64,000 nt of DNA from Ruminococcus sp. AM36-2AA (lineage in GTDB: Bacteria > Bacillota > Clostridia > Lachnospirales > Lachnospiraceae). Shown piece after piece: positions 8,010 through 15,740 of this stretch. The DNA lies in contig NZ_QTYB01000005.1 of the NCBI RefSeq assembly GCF_003461955.1, forward strand, positions 62,001 to 126,000, in the 5' to 3' direction. Position 1 is the first letter of the stretch. Each line of letters opens with the position of its first letter. Position numbers and translations under genes: made by a program. The notes under the pieces are model-generated. The model did not search any database. It was not told the origin of the DNA and saw nothing but the letters and a program-made list of their open reading frames with translations.

Positions 8010-8888
8010 ATGTCAGAAAGAATCACAGGACACACAGAGCTCATCGGTCTTATGGCTTATCCGATCCGTCACTCCAGCTCTCCTGCCATGCAGAACGAAG
8101 CTTTTGCAAAGCTTGGCTATGACTATGCATACCTTGCATTTGAAGTTGGCGCAGATGAGATCGAGGATGCTGTAAAAGCCATCCGTACTCTGAAAATGAG
8201 AGGTTCCAACGTTTCCATGCCGAACAAGACTCTGGTAGGCCAGTACCTTGACGAGCTTTCACCGGCAGCAGAAATGTGCGGTGCTGTAAACACCATCGTC
8301 AATGATCACGGCCATCTTACAGGCCACATCACAGATGGCATCGGATTTATGGCAGCACTGAAAGACAACAACATTGACGCCATCGGAAAGAAAATGACCA
8401 TCGTAGGCGCAGGCGGTGCTGCTACTGCTATTGAGATCCAGGCTGCACTTGACGGTGTAGGCGAGATCGTGATCTTTAACCGTAAGGATGAGTTCTGGGA
8501 CCGTGCCGTATCTACTGTTGAAAAGATCAACACAAGAACATCCAGCCACGCAGTTCTCTATGATCTCTCCGACCTTGACCAGCTGAAAAAAGAAATGGCT
8601 GACAGTTATATTTTTGTAAATGCCACAGGCGTTGGAATGAAACCGCTGGAAGGCCAGTCCGTTGTCCCGGATAAATCTTACTTCCGTCCGGAGCTTATCG
8701 TTGTTGACGTACCATACTCCCCTCTTGAAACCACTATGCGTTCCATGGCAAAGGAAGTTGGCTGCAAGACAATGAACGGCCTTGGCATGATGCTTTTCCA
8801 GGGCTCCGCTGCATTTGAACTGTGGACCGGCGAGCCGATGCCGATCGAGCATATGAAAGAGATTCTTAATATCAGATACGATGACTGA
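8010..8888 (+). CDS. YdiB-like quinate/shikimate dehydrogenase 1
   Basis: Interconverts quinate with 3-dehydroquinate and shikimate with 3-dehydroshikimate using NAD(P). Substrate domain: HSSSPAMQN and GSNVSMPNK (catalytic lysine), GAVNTIV. Cofactor domain: GAGGAATAIEIQ followed by FNRKDEFWDRA, very like E. coli YdiB (NAD-tolerant) and unlike the NRT motif of biosynthetic AroE. The usual GxNTDG is GHITDG, losing the asparagine. 292 residues is typical. I start at 8010, preceded by GAGAGGAG, not at the upstream ATG (7993 region). It lies 31 bases before aroD. A catabolic rather than biosynthetic role is inferred from context. Confidence 0.88.
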   Translation: MSERITGHTELIGLMAYPIRHSSSPAMQNEAFAKLGYDYAYLAFEVGADEIEDAVKAIRTLKMRGSNVSMPNKTLVGQYLDELSPAAEMCGAVNTIVNDHGHLTGHITDGIGFMAALKDNNIDAIGKKMTIVGAGGAATAIEIQAALDGVGEIVIFNRKDEFWDRAVSTVEKINTRTSSHAVLYDLSDLDQLKKEMADSYIFVNATGVGMKPLEGQSVVPDKSYFRPELIVVDVPYSPLETTMRSMAKEVGCKTMNGLGMMLFQGSAAFELWTGEPMPIEHMKEILNIRYDD

Positions 8889-8919
8889 TAAAATCCCATC
8901 CGTATCGGAAAGGACCATT

Positions 8920-9681
8920 ATGAAAACAGTTCAGGTAAGAAATATCACAATCGGAGAGGGCAGACCGAAGATCTGTGTCCCGATCGTTGGACAGACAAAG
9001 GAGGATATCCTTCTTGAAGCAGGAACCTTCGAAAGAATCCCGGTGGATGTTGTAGAATGGCGTGTGGACTGGTTCGAGAATGTTTTTGACACAGACAAAG
9101 TTCTTGATGTGGCAAAAGATCTCCAGACCGTTTTAAAGGACACTCCGATCCTCTTTACCTTCCGTACTGCAAAGGAAGGCGGAGAAAAAGCAATCTCCAG
9201 CGAAGATTACAAAGCCCTCAACATGGCTGTTGCAAAAAGTGGCTATGTAGATTTCATTGATGTAGAAGCCTTCACAGGCGAAGAGATCGTAAAAAGCATG
9301 ATCCAGGAAGCTCACAGCTATGGCGTAAAAGTCATCGCTTCCAACCATGATTTTGATGCAACTCCTGAGAAAGATGAGATCGTGCGCCGTCTCCGCATGA
9401 TGCAGGATTATGGCGCAGATATCCCGAAGATGGCTGTTATGCCTAAGAGCAAACAGGACGTACTTACCCTTTTAAGTGCAACACTGGAAATGTCCGAGCA
9501 GTTCGCCGACCGCCCGATCATTACCATGTCCATGGCAGGAACCGGTGTTGTCAGCCGTCTCACTGGCGAAACCTTTGGTTCCGCCCTTACCTTCGGTGCC
9601 GCTACAAAAGCTTCCGCACCGGGGCAGATCAATGTCAACGAGCTTGAACAGGTTCTTGACATTATCCACAAAAGCCTGTGA
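8920..9681 (+). CDS. aroD: Type I 3-dehydroquinate dehydratase
   Basis: Dehydrates 3-dehydroquinate to 3-dehydroshikimate by a Schiff-base mechanism. The family signatures are in order: VEWRVDW (substrate-binding Glu/Arg), ASNHDFDATP (catalytic histidine), PKMAVMPK (Schiff-base lysine) and TGVVSRLTGETFGSALTF (arginine). 253 residues is standard. I place the start at 8920, where GGAAAGGA ends 5 bases upstream; an upstream ATG at 8881 would overlap the preceding stop. Last gene of the plus-strand operon. The enzyme serves both biosynthesis and quinate breakdown; adjacency to a YdiB-like gene mirrors the ydiB-aroD pair of E. coli. Confidence 0.95.
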   Translation: MKTVQVRNITIGEGRPKICVPIVGQTKEDILLEAGTFERIPVDVVEWRVDWFENVFDTDKVLDVAKDLQTVLKDTPILFTFRTAKEGGEKAISSEDYKALNMAVAKSGYVDFIDVEAFTGEEIVKSMIQEAHSYGVKVIASNHDFDATPEKDEIVRRLRMMQDYGADIPKMAVMPKSKQDVLTLLSATLEMSEQFADRPIITMSMAGTGVVSRLTGETFGSALTFGAATKASAPGQINVNELEQVLDIIHKSL

Positions 9682-9786
9682 TCCTGTAACCTCCCATTGA
9701 AAGGATCTACGGCTTCGTTTAAGAAAGAACGTGAATTATAGACCAATTTTAATCCCAATTAATGTAACAAATTTAACCAAATAGCA

Positions 9787-9809
9787 AATGCGGATGATTT
9801 TATCCGCTT
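9787..9809 (-). repeat. Dispersed intergenic repeat, family 1, inverted fragment
   Basis: A 23-base segment that, on the minus strand, is identical to positions 3198-3220 of the first repeat copy (AAGCGGATAAAA followed by TCATCCGCATT). The surrounding gap (9682-9861) also holds loose direct repeats of TTTAATCCCA, TAGCAAAT and TGTAACAAA. Confidence 0.6.
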
Positions 9810-9861
9810 TAATCCCATAATAGCAAATCTATTTTGTAACAAAAACAAATCTCATGACAAA

Positions 9862-9905
9862 AATAGGAACTGCGCTGACCCATCCAGTGCAGTTCCTATT
9901 TTCTT
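9862..9905. terminator. Bidirectional terminator between aroD and the NCS2-like permease gene
   Basis: AATAGGAACTGC pairs with GCAGTTCCTATT; the stem extends inward to about 16 bp with one G-U pair. It has T-rich flanks on both strands (TTCTTTT on plus, TTTTT on minus), serving the two convergent genes. Confidence 0.85.
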
Positions 9906-9920
9906 TTATCGCTTTACTTA

Positions 9921-11312
9921 TTATTTCTCAGTTTTTTCCTCAATGACATTTTCCTGTGATTTTTTCCTTGGGTCCCAGTTGGAAAGGAAGATATTCAGTC
10001 CGAAACCAACAGCCAGAGCCCATGCAGATGCCCATGCAGTTCCCTGGGTTGCAAGGACAGCAGCCATAACACCTGCGATCATCTTGTCACGGTCTGTCTT
10101 ACAGTAATCCATACCGATCCTTGCACAGACAAAGGCCTGGAACATCAGAGTGATGGAAGAACCAACTCCGAAGATCGGGCGGAAGAAACTTACAACTGGA
10201 ATGATCAGCACACTTAAGAAAGTTGCAATACGGAAGGACGCCATACCGCCAAGAAGAGACTTCATGGCTTTCTTTCCTTCTTTGTAACGGATGGAGACAG
10301 ATACGGTCATGCCAACCCATAACGGACCGGAAAGGGGCGGGAACGGTGCGATGATGGAAAGAATCAGATTTCGAAGTCCGCTGACCAGGTTGGAACGGCT
10401 GGAATTGAAATCAATGTACTCATCATCTCTGGACTGACGTGCCTCAGTAACCAGGGTTTCTGTGGTAACAAAATCACCAAATGCGATAACATAGCATACA
10501 AGTGCCAGAGGAAGCGCTTTGATAAACATGGAAAGCGGCGGGATTCCCACACCGAAAATACTTACCTGTGAGATGATCTCTTTAAACTGCGGGATCTTGA
10601 TAAAAGTTCCAATCTCTAATCCCGGTTTGTCCAGCTCCCCCACAAGAAGGCCAACTACCATGGCGATCAGATACGGGAAAAGGTTTCCATAGCGGGCAAC
10701 AAGATCCAGAAATTTATTGTTCTTTCTCTTCTCCTGGTATTTATCCGAAAAACTGATCAGGATCAGAAGGCCAACACCTGCGACGATCGCCAAGGGATAT
10801 TTGTGCATATTGCCGCCCTCTCCCAGCTGACCTGCCATAACCGTAACCGGCGCTGCAAGAAGGATTCCACCCTTGACGGAATCCGGTACAGCATGGACAA
10901 ATTTATCCGCAAGTTTGGTAACGCCCATAAATATGAACACAAGACCAACCAGCATCTGCAGGGCGATCATTGCCTGGATACGCTCTTTTCCCAGGGGAAA
11001 GCCTTCCAGAAATACGATAGTCAGCGGAAGGGTCGGCGTGATCCATCCGGGAACTACCGGATCGCCAAGTAAACTGTGTAGCATATACAGCATGGTCTCT
11101 ATGATGACACAGCTCCATGCCAGCTCATAAGGCAGTCCCAGATACTGTTCCAGATAAGGGACAGCCGCAAGTGCCGTAACGCCAAGGATCAGGCCCTGGA
11201 TAAATTCTACGGACTCAAGTTTGTAATGAATAAAGGGAAGACGAACCTGAAATGGCCCAAACGGAATGTAGGGCAGTTCGTTTTCTCTTCTCTGTCTTGC
11301 TGCACGCGCCAT
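9921..11312 (-). CDS. NCS2-like (xanthine/uracil permease superfamily) membrane transporter
   Basis: 463-residue polytopic membrane protein with about 12-14 hydrophobic segments. It shows FGDFVTTETLVTEARQSRDDE, then SGLRNLI and FPPLSGP, arranged as in NCS2/SulP-fold carriers, though divergent from true uracil permeases such as the one at 59.6 kb. The basic N-terminus (MARAARQRREN) is cytoplasmic. It is the last member of the minus-strand island but is separated from the MFS gene by 237 bases and has its own promoter with a perfect palindrome. The substrate is unknown; a hydroaromatic carboxylate fits the context, a nucleobase the family. Confidence 0.7.
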   Translation of the reverse strand: MARAARQRRENELPYIPFGPFQVRLPFIHYKLESVEFIQGLILGVTALAAVPYLEQYLGLPYELAWSCVIIETMLYMLHSLLGDPVVPGWITPTLPLTIVFLEGFPLGKERIQAMIALQMLVGLVFIFMGVTKLADKFVHAVPDSVKGGILLAAPVTVMAGQLGEGGNMHKYPLAIVAGVGLLILISFSDKYQEKRKNNKFLDLVARYGNLFPYLIAMVVGLLVGELDKPGLEIGTFIKIPQFKEIISQVSIFGVGIPPLSMFIKALPLALVCYVIAFGDFVTTETLVTEARQSRDDEYIDFNSSRSNLVSGLRNLILSIIAPFPPLSGPLWVGMTVSVSIRYKEGKKAMKSLLGGMASFRIATFLSVLIIPVVSFFRPIFGVGSSITLMFQAFVCARIGMDYCKTDRDKMIAGVMAAVLATQGTAWASAWALAVGFGLNIFLSNWDPRKKSQENVIEEKTEK

Positions 11313-11350
11313 AACGATTCTCCTTTGTCAGTTTTTTTGATAATACATAT

Positions 11351-11398
11351 ATAGTATCTTTTGTTCTGGAAGTTTGTTAATTAACAAACATTTCCAGA
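11351..11398 (-). promoter_or_regulatory. Permease promoter overlapped by a long palindromic operator
   Basis: On the minus strand TTAACA (11375-11380) is followed after 18 bases by TACTAT (11351-11356). A perfect 18-bp palindrome, GTTTGTTAATTAACAAAC (11372-11389), covers the -35 element, and the dyad extends outward with TCTGGAA/TTCCAGA arms (11365-11398). Its half-sites resemble Rex sites but lack the usual 4-base centre. Confidence 0.6.
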
Positions 11399-11404
11399 AA
11401 CATC

Positions 11405-11530
11405 AAAGTCCAATCCGGGAATTGTTCCCGAATTGGAACTTTATTTTGTACAGATTCCGTCATCTTCGTCCGAATCCATACAATGATTGTTACGGTTCAC
11501 TCCGTGACCTGCGAACCGTAACTGATCATT
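11405..11530. other. Two intergenic hairpins between MFS carrier and permease
   Basis: Hairpin one (11405-11441) pairs AAAGTCCAAT and CCGGGAA with TTCCCG and ATTGGAACTT with small mismatches. Hairpin two (11482-11530) has AATGAT and TTACGGTTC paired with GAACCGTAA and ATCATT around a 13-base loop. Neither has a clean U-run; they may end the MFS transcript or protect its 3' end. Confidence 0.5.
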
Positions 11531-11549
11531 CACTTATTTCCACCCTGTC

Positions 11550-12749
11550 TCAGGCTTCTTTTCCACGGTTCATCTTGACAAACAGTGCAAGAAGGATTCC
11601 AATGAATGTCACTGCCATGTTAAGAAGCAGGATCATTCTCGGAGCGCTGGTTCCGGCAGTCTTTGTAATGTAACCTGCCAGTGTCAGGATGGTATAGTTT
11701 GCAACGCTGGATGCGATCATAACCATGGATGTTGCAGTTCCCTTGTTCTCCGGGAAGAATTCAGCGGTTGTGGAAACTGCCAGCTGCAATACACCGCCTG
11801 CGCCCGCGAAACCGATGACAAATCCACCGATGAGGCAGATAGTCGGGTTCTGGATAAAATAGCACAGTCCCAGCATGATAAAGGAAATCAGCGGATAGAT
11901 GATCAGGATATTGATCTCTTTCAGTCCTTTTTTGATAAATACAGAGGAACACAGGATCGCTGCAAAAGTTCCAACTGCATAGAAGGACTGGATCTTGGAA
12001 GGATCACTTAAATTATAAAGTTTTCCAAGCTCCTGGTTACAGTTCAGCCACAGCATGAATGTGGAAGAACTTGTAAATCCAATGAGGATCGCTGCAATTG
12101 CCGCAGGAGTGATCTTTAACTTTGTTTTCTCTTTCTTTTCTGCACCTGTTGTATTTCTGTCCGGGAATGGCAGGAACAGGATCAGGATTCCATCGATGAA
12201 GATTGCAGCACCTGCAACGATAAAGATGGTTCTGTAGGACATATTAGCCGCTGCTACGAATCCGATGAGGAACGGAAGCAGGAACTGACTGATACACATG
12301 GAGAATTTTGTAAACAGGTTCGCCACAGAAGGATTGTTTACATAGATTTCCATGCATGTAGGGCTTACACAGGTATCCAGGAAAGAGTTTGCGATACCAC
12401 CTACAATGGCAAAGGCATAGGCAACGCCCATAGACGGAGCAAATGCGATTCCCATAAAGTATGCTGCATAGCAGATCACACCAATGATTCCACTTAATCT
12501 GCGTCCGAATTTGTCGGACAGGGGACCGGAAAACGGAAGGGAGATCAGTCTTCCAAGTCCCAGTGCAGCGATTACGGATACTACCATGCTGACATCCATA
12601 GTTCCGTCACTTAAAGCCTTTGCTCCCCAGTGAGCCGCAAGCTCCGGCTTGTACTGGCCCATGATGGAAGCTCCGATTCCGTGAATGAAATATGTAAAAT
12701 ACAGCGCGATAGAAGTAATTACCAAATTTTTCTTACCTGTCTGGCTCAT
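11550..12749 (-). CDS. MFS transporter, YdiM/YdiN-like (putative hydroaromatic acid carrier)
   Basis: 399-residue major facilitator with 12 predicted membrane segments and loop motif A as GPLSDKFGRR. Resemblance to E. coli YdiN is visible in LGLGRLIS, GGIANSFLDT, GFAGAGGVLQLAVS and AEFFPENKG. In E. coli ydiN sits beside ydiB and aroD, as this gene sits beside a YdiB-like gene here (5-base gap), so import of quinate or shikimate is a reasonable inference. The ribosome site (AAGGGAA) lies in the end of the upstream gene, suggesting coupled translation. Confidence 0.82.
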   Translation of the reverse strand: MSQTGKKNLVITSIALYFTYFIHGIGASIMGQYKPELAAHWGAKALSDGTMDVSMVVSVIAALGLGRLISLPFSGPLSDKFGRRLSGIIGVICYAAYFMGIAFAPSMGVAYAFAIVGGIANSFLDTCVSPTCMEIYVNNPSVANLFTKFSMCISQFLLPFLIGFVAAANMSYRTIFIVAGAAIFIDGILILFLPFPDRNTTGAEKKEKTKLKITPAAIAAILIGFTSSSTFMLWLNCNQELGKLYNLSDPSKIQSFYAVGTFAAILCSSVFIKKGLKEINILIIYPLISFIMLGLCYFIQNPTICLIGGFVIGFAGAGGVLQLAVSTTAEFFPENKGTATSMVMIASSVANYTILTLAGYITKTAGTSAPRMILLLNMAVTFIGILLALFVKMNRGKEA

Positions 12750-12754
12750 GATTC

Positions 12755-13636
12755 TTATTTCCCTTCGTTCTCAGCCTGGAATTTCTGGTACTCATCTGTA
12801 GGCATCTCAAGTCCTGTGTACAGTTTATAGGACTCAGCGCCCTGCCACAGAAGCATTCCTTTTCCGCCTACTGCAAGTTTTACGCCTGCTTCTTTTGCCT
12901 CTTTTACCATTCTTGTCTCTGCAGGATTGTATACGCAGTCAGCAACGACAAGATCTTTGTGGAACATGGATTTGTCAACCAGAGTAAGGTCATCGTGTGG
13001 TTTCATTCCTGCAAGTGTTCCGTTTGCAAGAATGTCTGCGTTTGCGATCTCTTCTCTCAGTTTGTCCTGATCGTCCAGGCAGTATACGCTTACTTTGCAG
13101 TCCGGTACTTCTTTTGCAAGCTTCTCTGCTGTTCCTTTTGCTCTTTCAAGGAACGGGTCATCCGGATTGAAGATCGCGATGGATGCTGCTCCGTCAAGGG
13201 CACACTGTACAGTAAGAGCTGTAGCTGCTCCGCCTGCTCCTAAGACTACCATCTTTTTGCCTTTTACGTCAACGCCGTGCTCTTTTAAGTTGCGGACAAA
13301 TCCGATACCGTCTGTGATATGTCCTACAAGTTTTCCATCCTCATTCACAATGGTGTTTACAGCGCCGATGATCTTTGCTGCCGGTGAAAGCTCGTCTACA
13401 CACTGAGCTACTTTGTTCTTGCAAGGCATGGTTACGTTGCATCCTCTCATTTTGAAAAGGCGCATTGCATCAAGAGCTGCCGGAACCTGATCCTCTTTGA
13501 TATCGAATGCCATGTAAGCATAGTCCAGGTTATGGTACTGGAAGCTGAAGTTGTACATAGCCGGTGATCCGGAGTGTCCTACCGGACTTCCGATCAGCGC
13601 GAGTAAACCAGTTGTTCCTTTAATTCTCTGTTCCAT
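12755..13636 (-). CDS. YdiB-like quinate/shikimate dehydrogenase 2
   Basis: Second shikimate-dehydrogenase-family enzyme, 293 residues. It has HSGSPAMYN, GCNVTMPCK (catalytic lysine), GAVNTIV, GAGGAATALTVQ and a cofactor loop FNPDDPFLERA that differs from the NADP-type NRT motif. It shares the altered GHITDG motif and the C-terminal GMLLWQGAE signature of YdiB. The start is at 13636, preceded by GCAGGAGG; the longer frame adds 12 unlikely residues. Cotranscribed with the MFS gene and probably the reductase upstream. Two paralogues in one island may divide quinate and shikimate or the oxidative and reductive directions; which does which is unknown. Confidence 0.87.
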   Translation of the reverse strand: MEQRIKGTTGLLALIGSPVGHSGSPAMYNFSFQYHNLDYAYMAFDIKEDQVPAALDAMRLFKMRGCNVTMPCKNKVAQCVDELSPAAKIIGAVNTIVNEDGKLVGHITDGIGFVRNLKEHGVDVKGKKMVVLGAGGAATALTVQCALDGAASIAIFNPDDPFLERAKGTAEKLAKEVPDCKVSVYCLDDQDKLREEIANADILANGTLAGMKPHDDLTLVDKSMFHKDLVVADCVYNPAETRMVKEAKEAGVKLAVGGKGMLLWQGAESYKLYTGLEMPTDEYQKFQAENEGK

Positions 13637-13796
13637 TTCTTTTTTCCTCCTGCATTCTCTCCTTGCAGCCACCGGATGTTTTCTCCGGTGCCTGTCAGGA
13701 TGTTTCTTTTATTTTTCTTCTGTCCTGTTTATTGGACAATTATTTTCTTGTGTATTGATACGATCCGGTGCCTGACGCTGTCAGGCGGATATCCCA
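13637..13796. other. Intergenic spacer with two small hairpins
   Basis: 160 bases between reductase 2 and dehydrogenase 2. CACCGGA/TCCGGTG (13670-13690) and GCCTGAC-GCT-GTCAGGC (13770-13786) form hairpins, the second directly after the reductase stop. No U-run follows on the minus strand, so they may process or stabilise the message rather than end it. Confidence 0.45.
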
Positions 13797-15722
13797 TCAG
13801 AGTCTGGAAGCTACCTCATAAGCCTCTTTTGTTGCATCCAGTGCACGTCTTGCACGGATGGCATCTCCGATCACGTGTGTCTCAGGTACAAGATCTTTGA
13901 TCTTTTCTTCAAGTGGATTGTAATTGCGGAATCCCATGGAAAGGATAACGGAATCATATCCTCTTGTCTCATGACGTACTCCGTCAGCTGTCTCGTACTC
14001 TACACCGTCTTCATAGAATTTGCATACCTTTGCTCCGGTGATCTCTTTGATTCCGTAGTCCTCGAAATCTTTCATGAGATAGACTCTGTGCTCATGGATC
14101 ACGTCTGCACCTACGGTATCACGGAACTCGATCACCGTTACATCATGCTCCTGCTCGCCCAGGAATGCAGCGGTCTCACATCCTACCATTCCACCGCCCA
14201 CAACAAGAACTTTTTTGCCTGCTGGTCTCTTTCCGTCCAGAAGATCAGAACCGTGGATGATGGCCGGATTGTCGATTCCCTCGATAGGAAGGATCAGAGT
14301 CTTGGAACCCGTTGCGATGATCACACTGTCCGGTTTCTCCTCTTTGATAAGCTCCGGAGTTACCTCACAGTTCATCACGATCTTCACGCCGTCTTTCTGG
14401 CAGCGGTGGATATAGCTGCGGATCATGTTTGTGATATCACCTTTTCCTGGTGGATAAGCCGCAAGTCTCATGTTTCCGCCGAGAACATCTCCTGCTTCAT
14501 AAAGTGTTACTTCGTGTCCTTTCTCTTTTGCGATAAATGCAGCGCAAAGTCCTGCAACACCACCGCCGATCACCATAACTTTCTTCGGATTCTCTGTCTT
14601 AGCAATTGGCTCTGCCTCATGTCCAAGGAACGGGTTGGTCAGACAGCAGATCGGGTTTCCTGCATACATGTTTGCAACACATCCCTGAAGACAGGCGATA
14701 CATGGAGTCATATCCTCCAGACGCTCTTCCAGTGCTTTTTTCGGCATAGCAGGATCTGCAAGGCTCTGACGGCCAAATGCTACAAGGTCTGCTCTTCCTT
14801 CTTTTACCATCAGTTCTGCAAACTGTGGCTCTGTATAACGTCCGACTGTGATCACCGGAATGTTTACCGCACGTTTGATCTCCTCAACCTCTGATGCGGA
14901 GAATCCACCATGGATAACCGTCGGTGCCCACATAAATTCATCTTTGATATGAACGGCACGGGATACGTGGATGGCATCCAGTCCGCAGCTTTCCAGGTAT
15001 GCTGCGATCGCCGCGCTGTCATGGATGTCAAGGCCGCCTGGAACCTCATCTGCACAGTTGATTCTTGCAAGGATCGCAATCCTGCCCTGTGTTGTTTTCT
15101 TGATCTCCTCAATGATCAGGCGTGAGAAACGCATGCGGTTCTCAAAGCATCCGCCAAACTCATCCACTCTCTTGTTTGTTCTTGGAGAGAGGAATGTGCT
15201 TACCAGATAGCCGTGTGCCATATGGATCTCAACAGCATCTGCACCTGCTTCCATGGCTCTTCTTGCTGCCTCGCCATATCCTTTGATCAGCTCATAAACT
15301 TCCTCTGTTGTAAGCTGTTTCGGAATGTCACGTCCACATACAGACGGGATGCTGGTTGCTGCTGTGATCGGTGCTCCTGCGTTCTTTGCATTTCCTTCCG
15401 GACCTGCATTCTGAAGCTGGATGGAAACTTTTGCACCTTCCACATGGCATCCGTCAATAACTTTGCGGAAGCTCTCGATGGTAGAATCATCATAGAGACA
15501 TGGTTTACGCGGGCCGCCTTTTGCGCCTTTGTGAACGACGGTAGCCTCGATAGTGATCAGGCCAAATCCGCCTTTTGCTCTTTCCTTATAATATGCAGCG
15601 GACTGCTCGCTCATAGTTCCGTCTGTATTTGCAAAGTTATTTCCCATTGGCGGAACAACGAAACGGTTTTTTACGGTCATAGGGCCGATCTCGATCGGCT
15701 GAAACATCGCATTGAATTTCAT
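13797..15722 (-). CDS. OYE-family FMN/4Fe-4S/FAD oxidoreductase 2
   Basis: Second three-cofactor ene-reductase, 641 residues, clearly homologous but not near-identical to the one at 5.8 kb. The FMN barrel has EIHMAHGYLVSTFLSP with the catalytic-type tyrosine. The Fe-S cysteines start at C341 and follow CIACLQGC, with the fourth in PICCLTNP. FAD and NAD(P) Rossmann motifs are VMVIGGGVAGLCAA and VLVVGGGMVGCETA. It follows the dehydratase-like gene by 18 bases. In this setting it may reduce the ring C=C of a hydroaromatic or cyclohexadienoid acid, possibly as an electron sink. The substrate is inference. Confidence 0.9.
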   Translation of the reverse strand: MKFNAMFQPIEIGPMTVKNRFVVPPMGNNFANTDGTMSEQSAAYYKERAKGGFGLITIEATVVHKGAKGGPRKPCLYDDSTIESFRKVIDGCHVEGAKVSIQLQNAGPEGNAKNAGAPITAATSIPSVCGRDIPKQLTTEEVYELIKGYGEAARRAMEAGADAVEIHMAHGYLVSTFLSPRTNKRVDEFGGCFENRMRFSRLIIEEIKKTTQGRIAILARINCADEVPGGLDIHDSAAIAAYLESCGLDAIHVSRAVHIKDEFMWAPTVIHGGFSASEVEEIKRAVNIPVITVGRYTEPQFAELMVKEGRADLVAFGRQSLADPAMPKKALEERLEDMTPCIACLQGCVANMYAGNPICCLTNPFLGHEAEPIAKTENPKKVMVIGGGVAGLCAAFIAKEKGHEVTLYEAGDVLGGNMRLAAYPPGKGDITNMIRSYIHRCQKDGVKIVMNCEVTPELIKEEKPDSVIIATGSKTLILPIEGIDNPAIIHGSDLLDGKRPAGKKVLVVGGGMVGCETAAFLGEQEHDVTVIEFRDTVGADVIHEHRVYLMKDFEDYGIKEITGAKVCKFYEDGVEYETADGVRHETRGYDSVILSMGFRNYNPLEEKIKDLVPETHVIGDAIRARRALDATKEAYEVASRL

Positions 15723-15740
15723 GTGGGTTCTCCTTTCTGA

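Noticed and set aside
11372-11389. Rex operator
   Set aside because: Rex sites have TTGTTAA and TTAACAA separated by four bases; here the halves abut, so I only note the resemblance.
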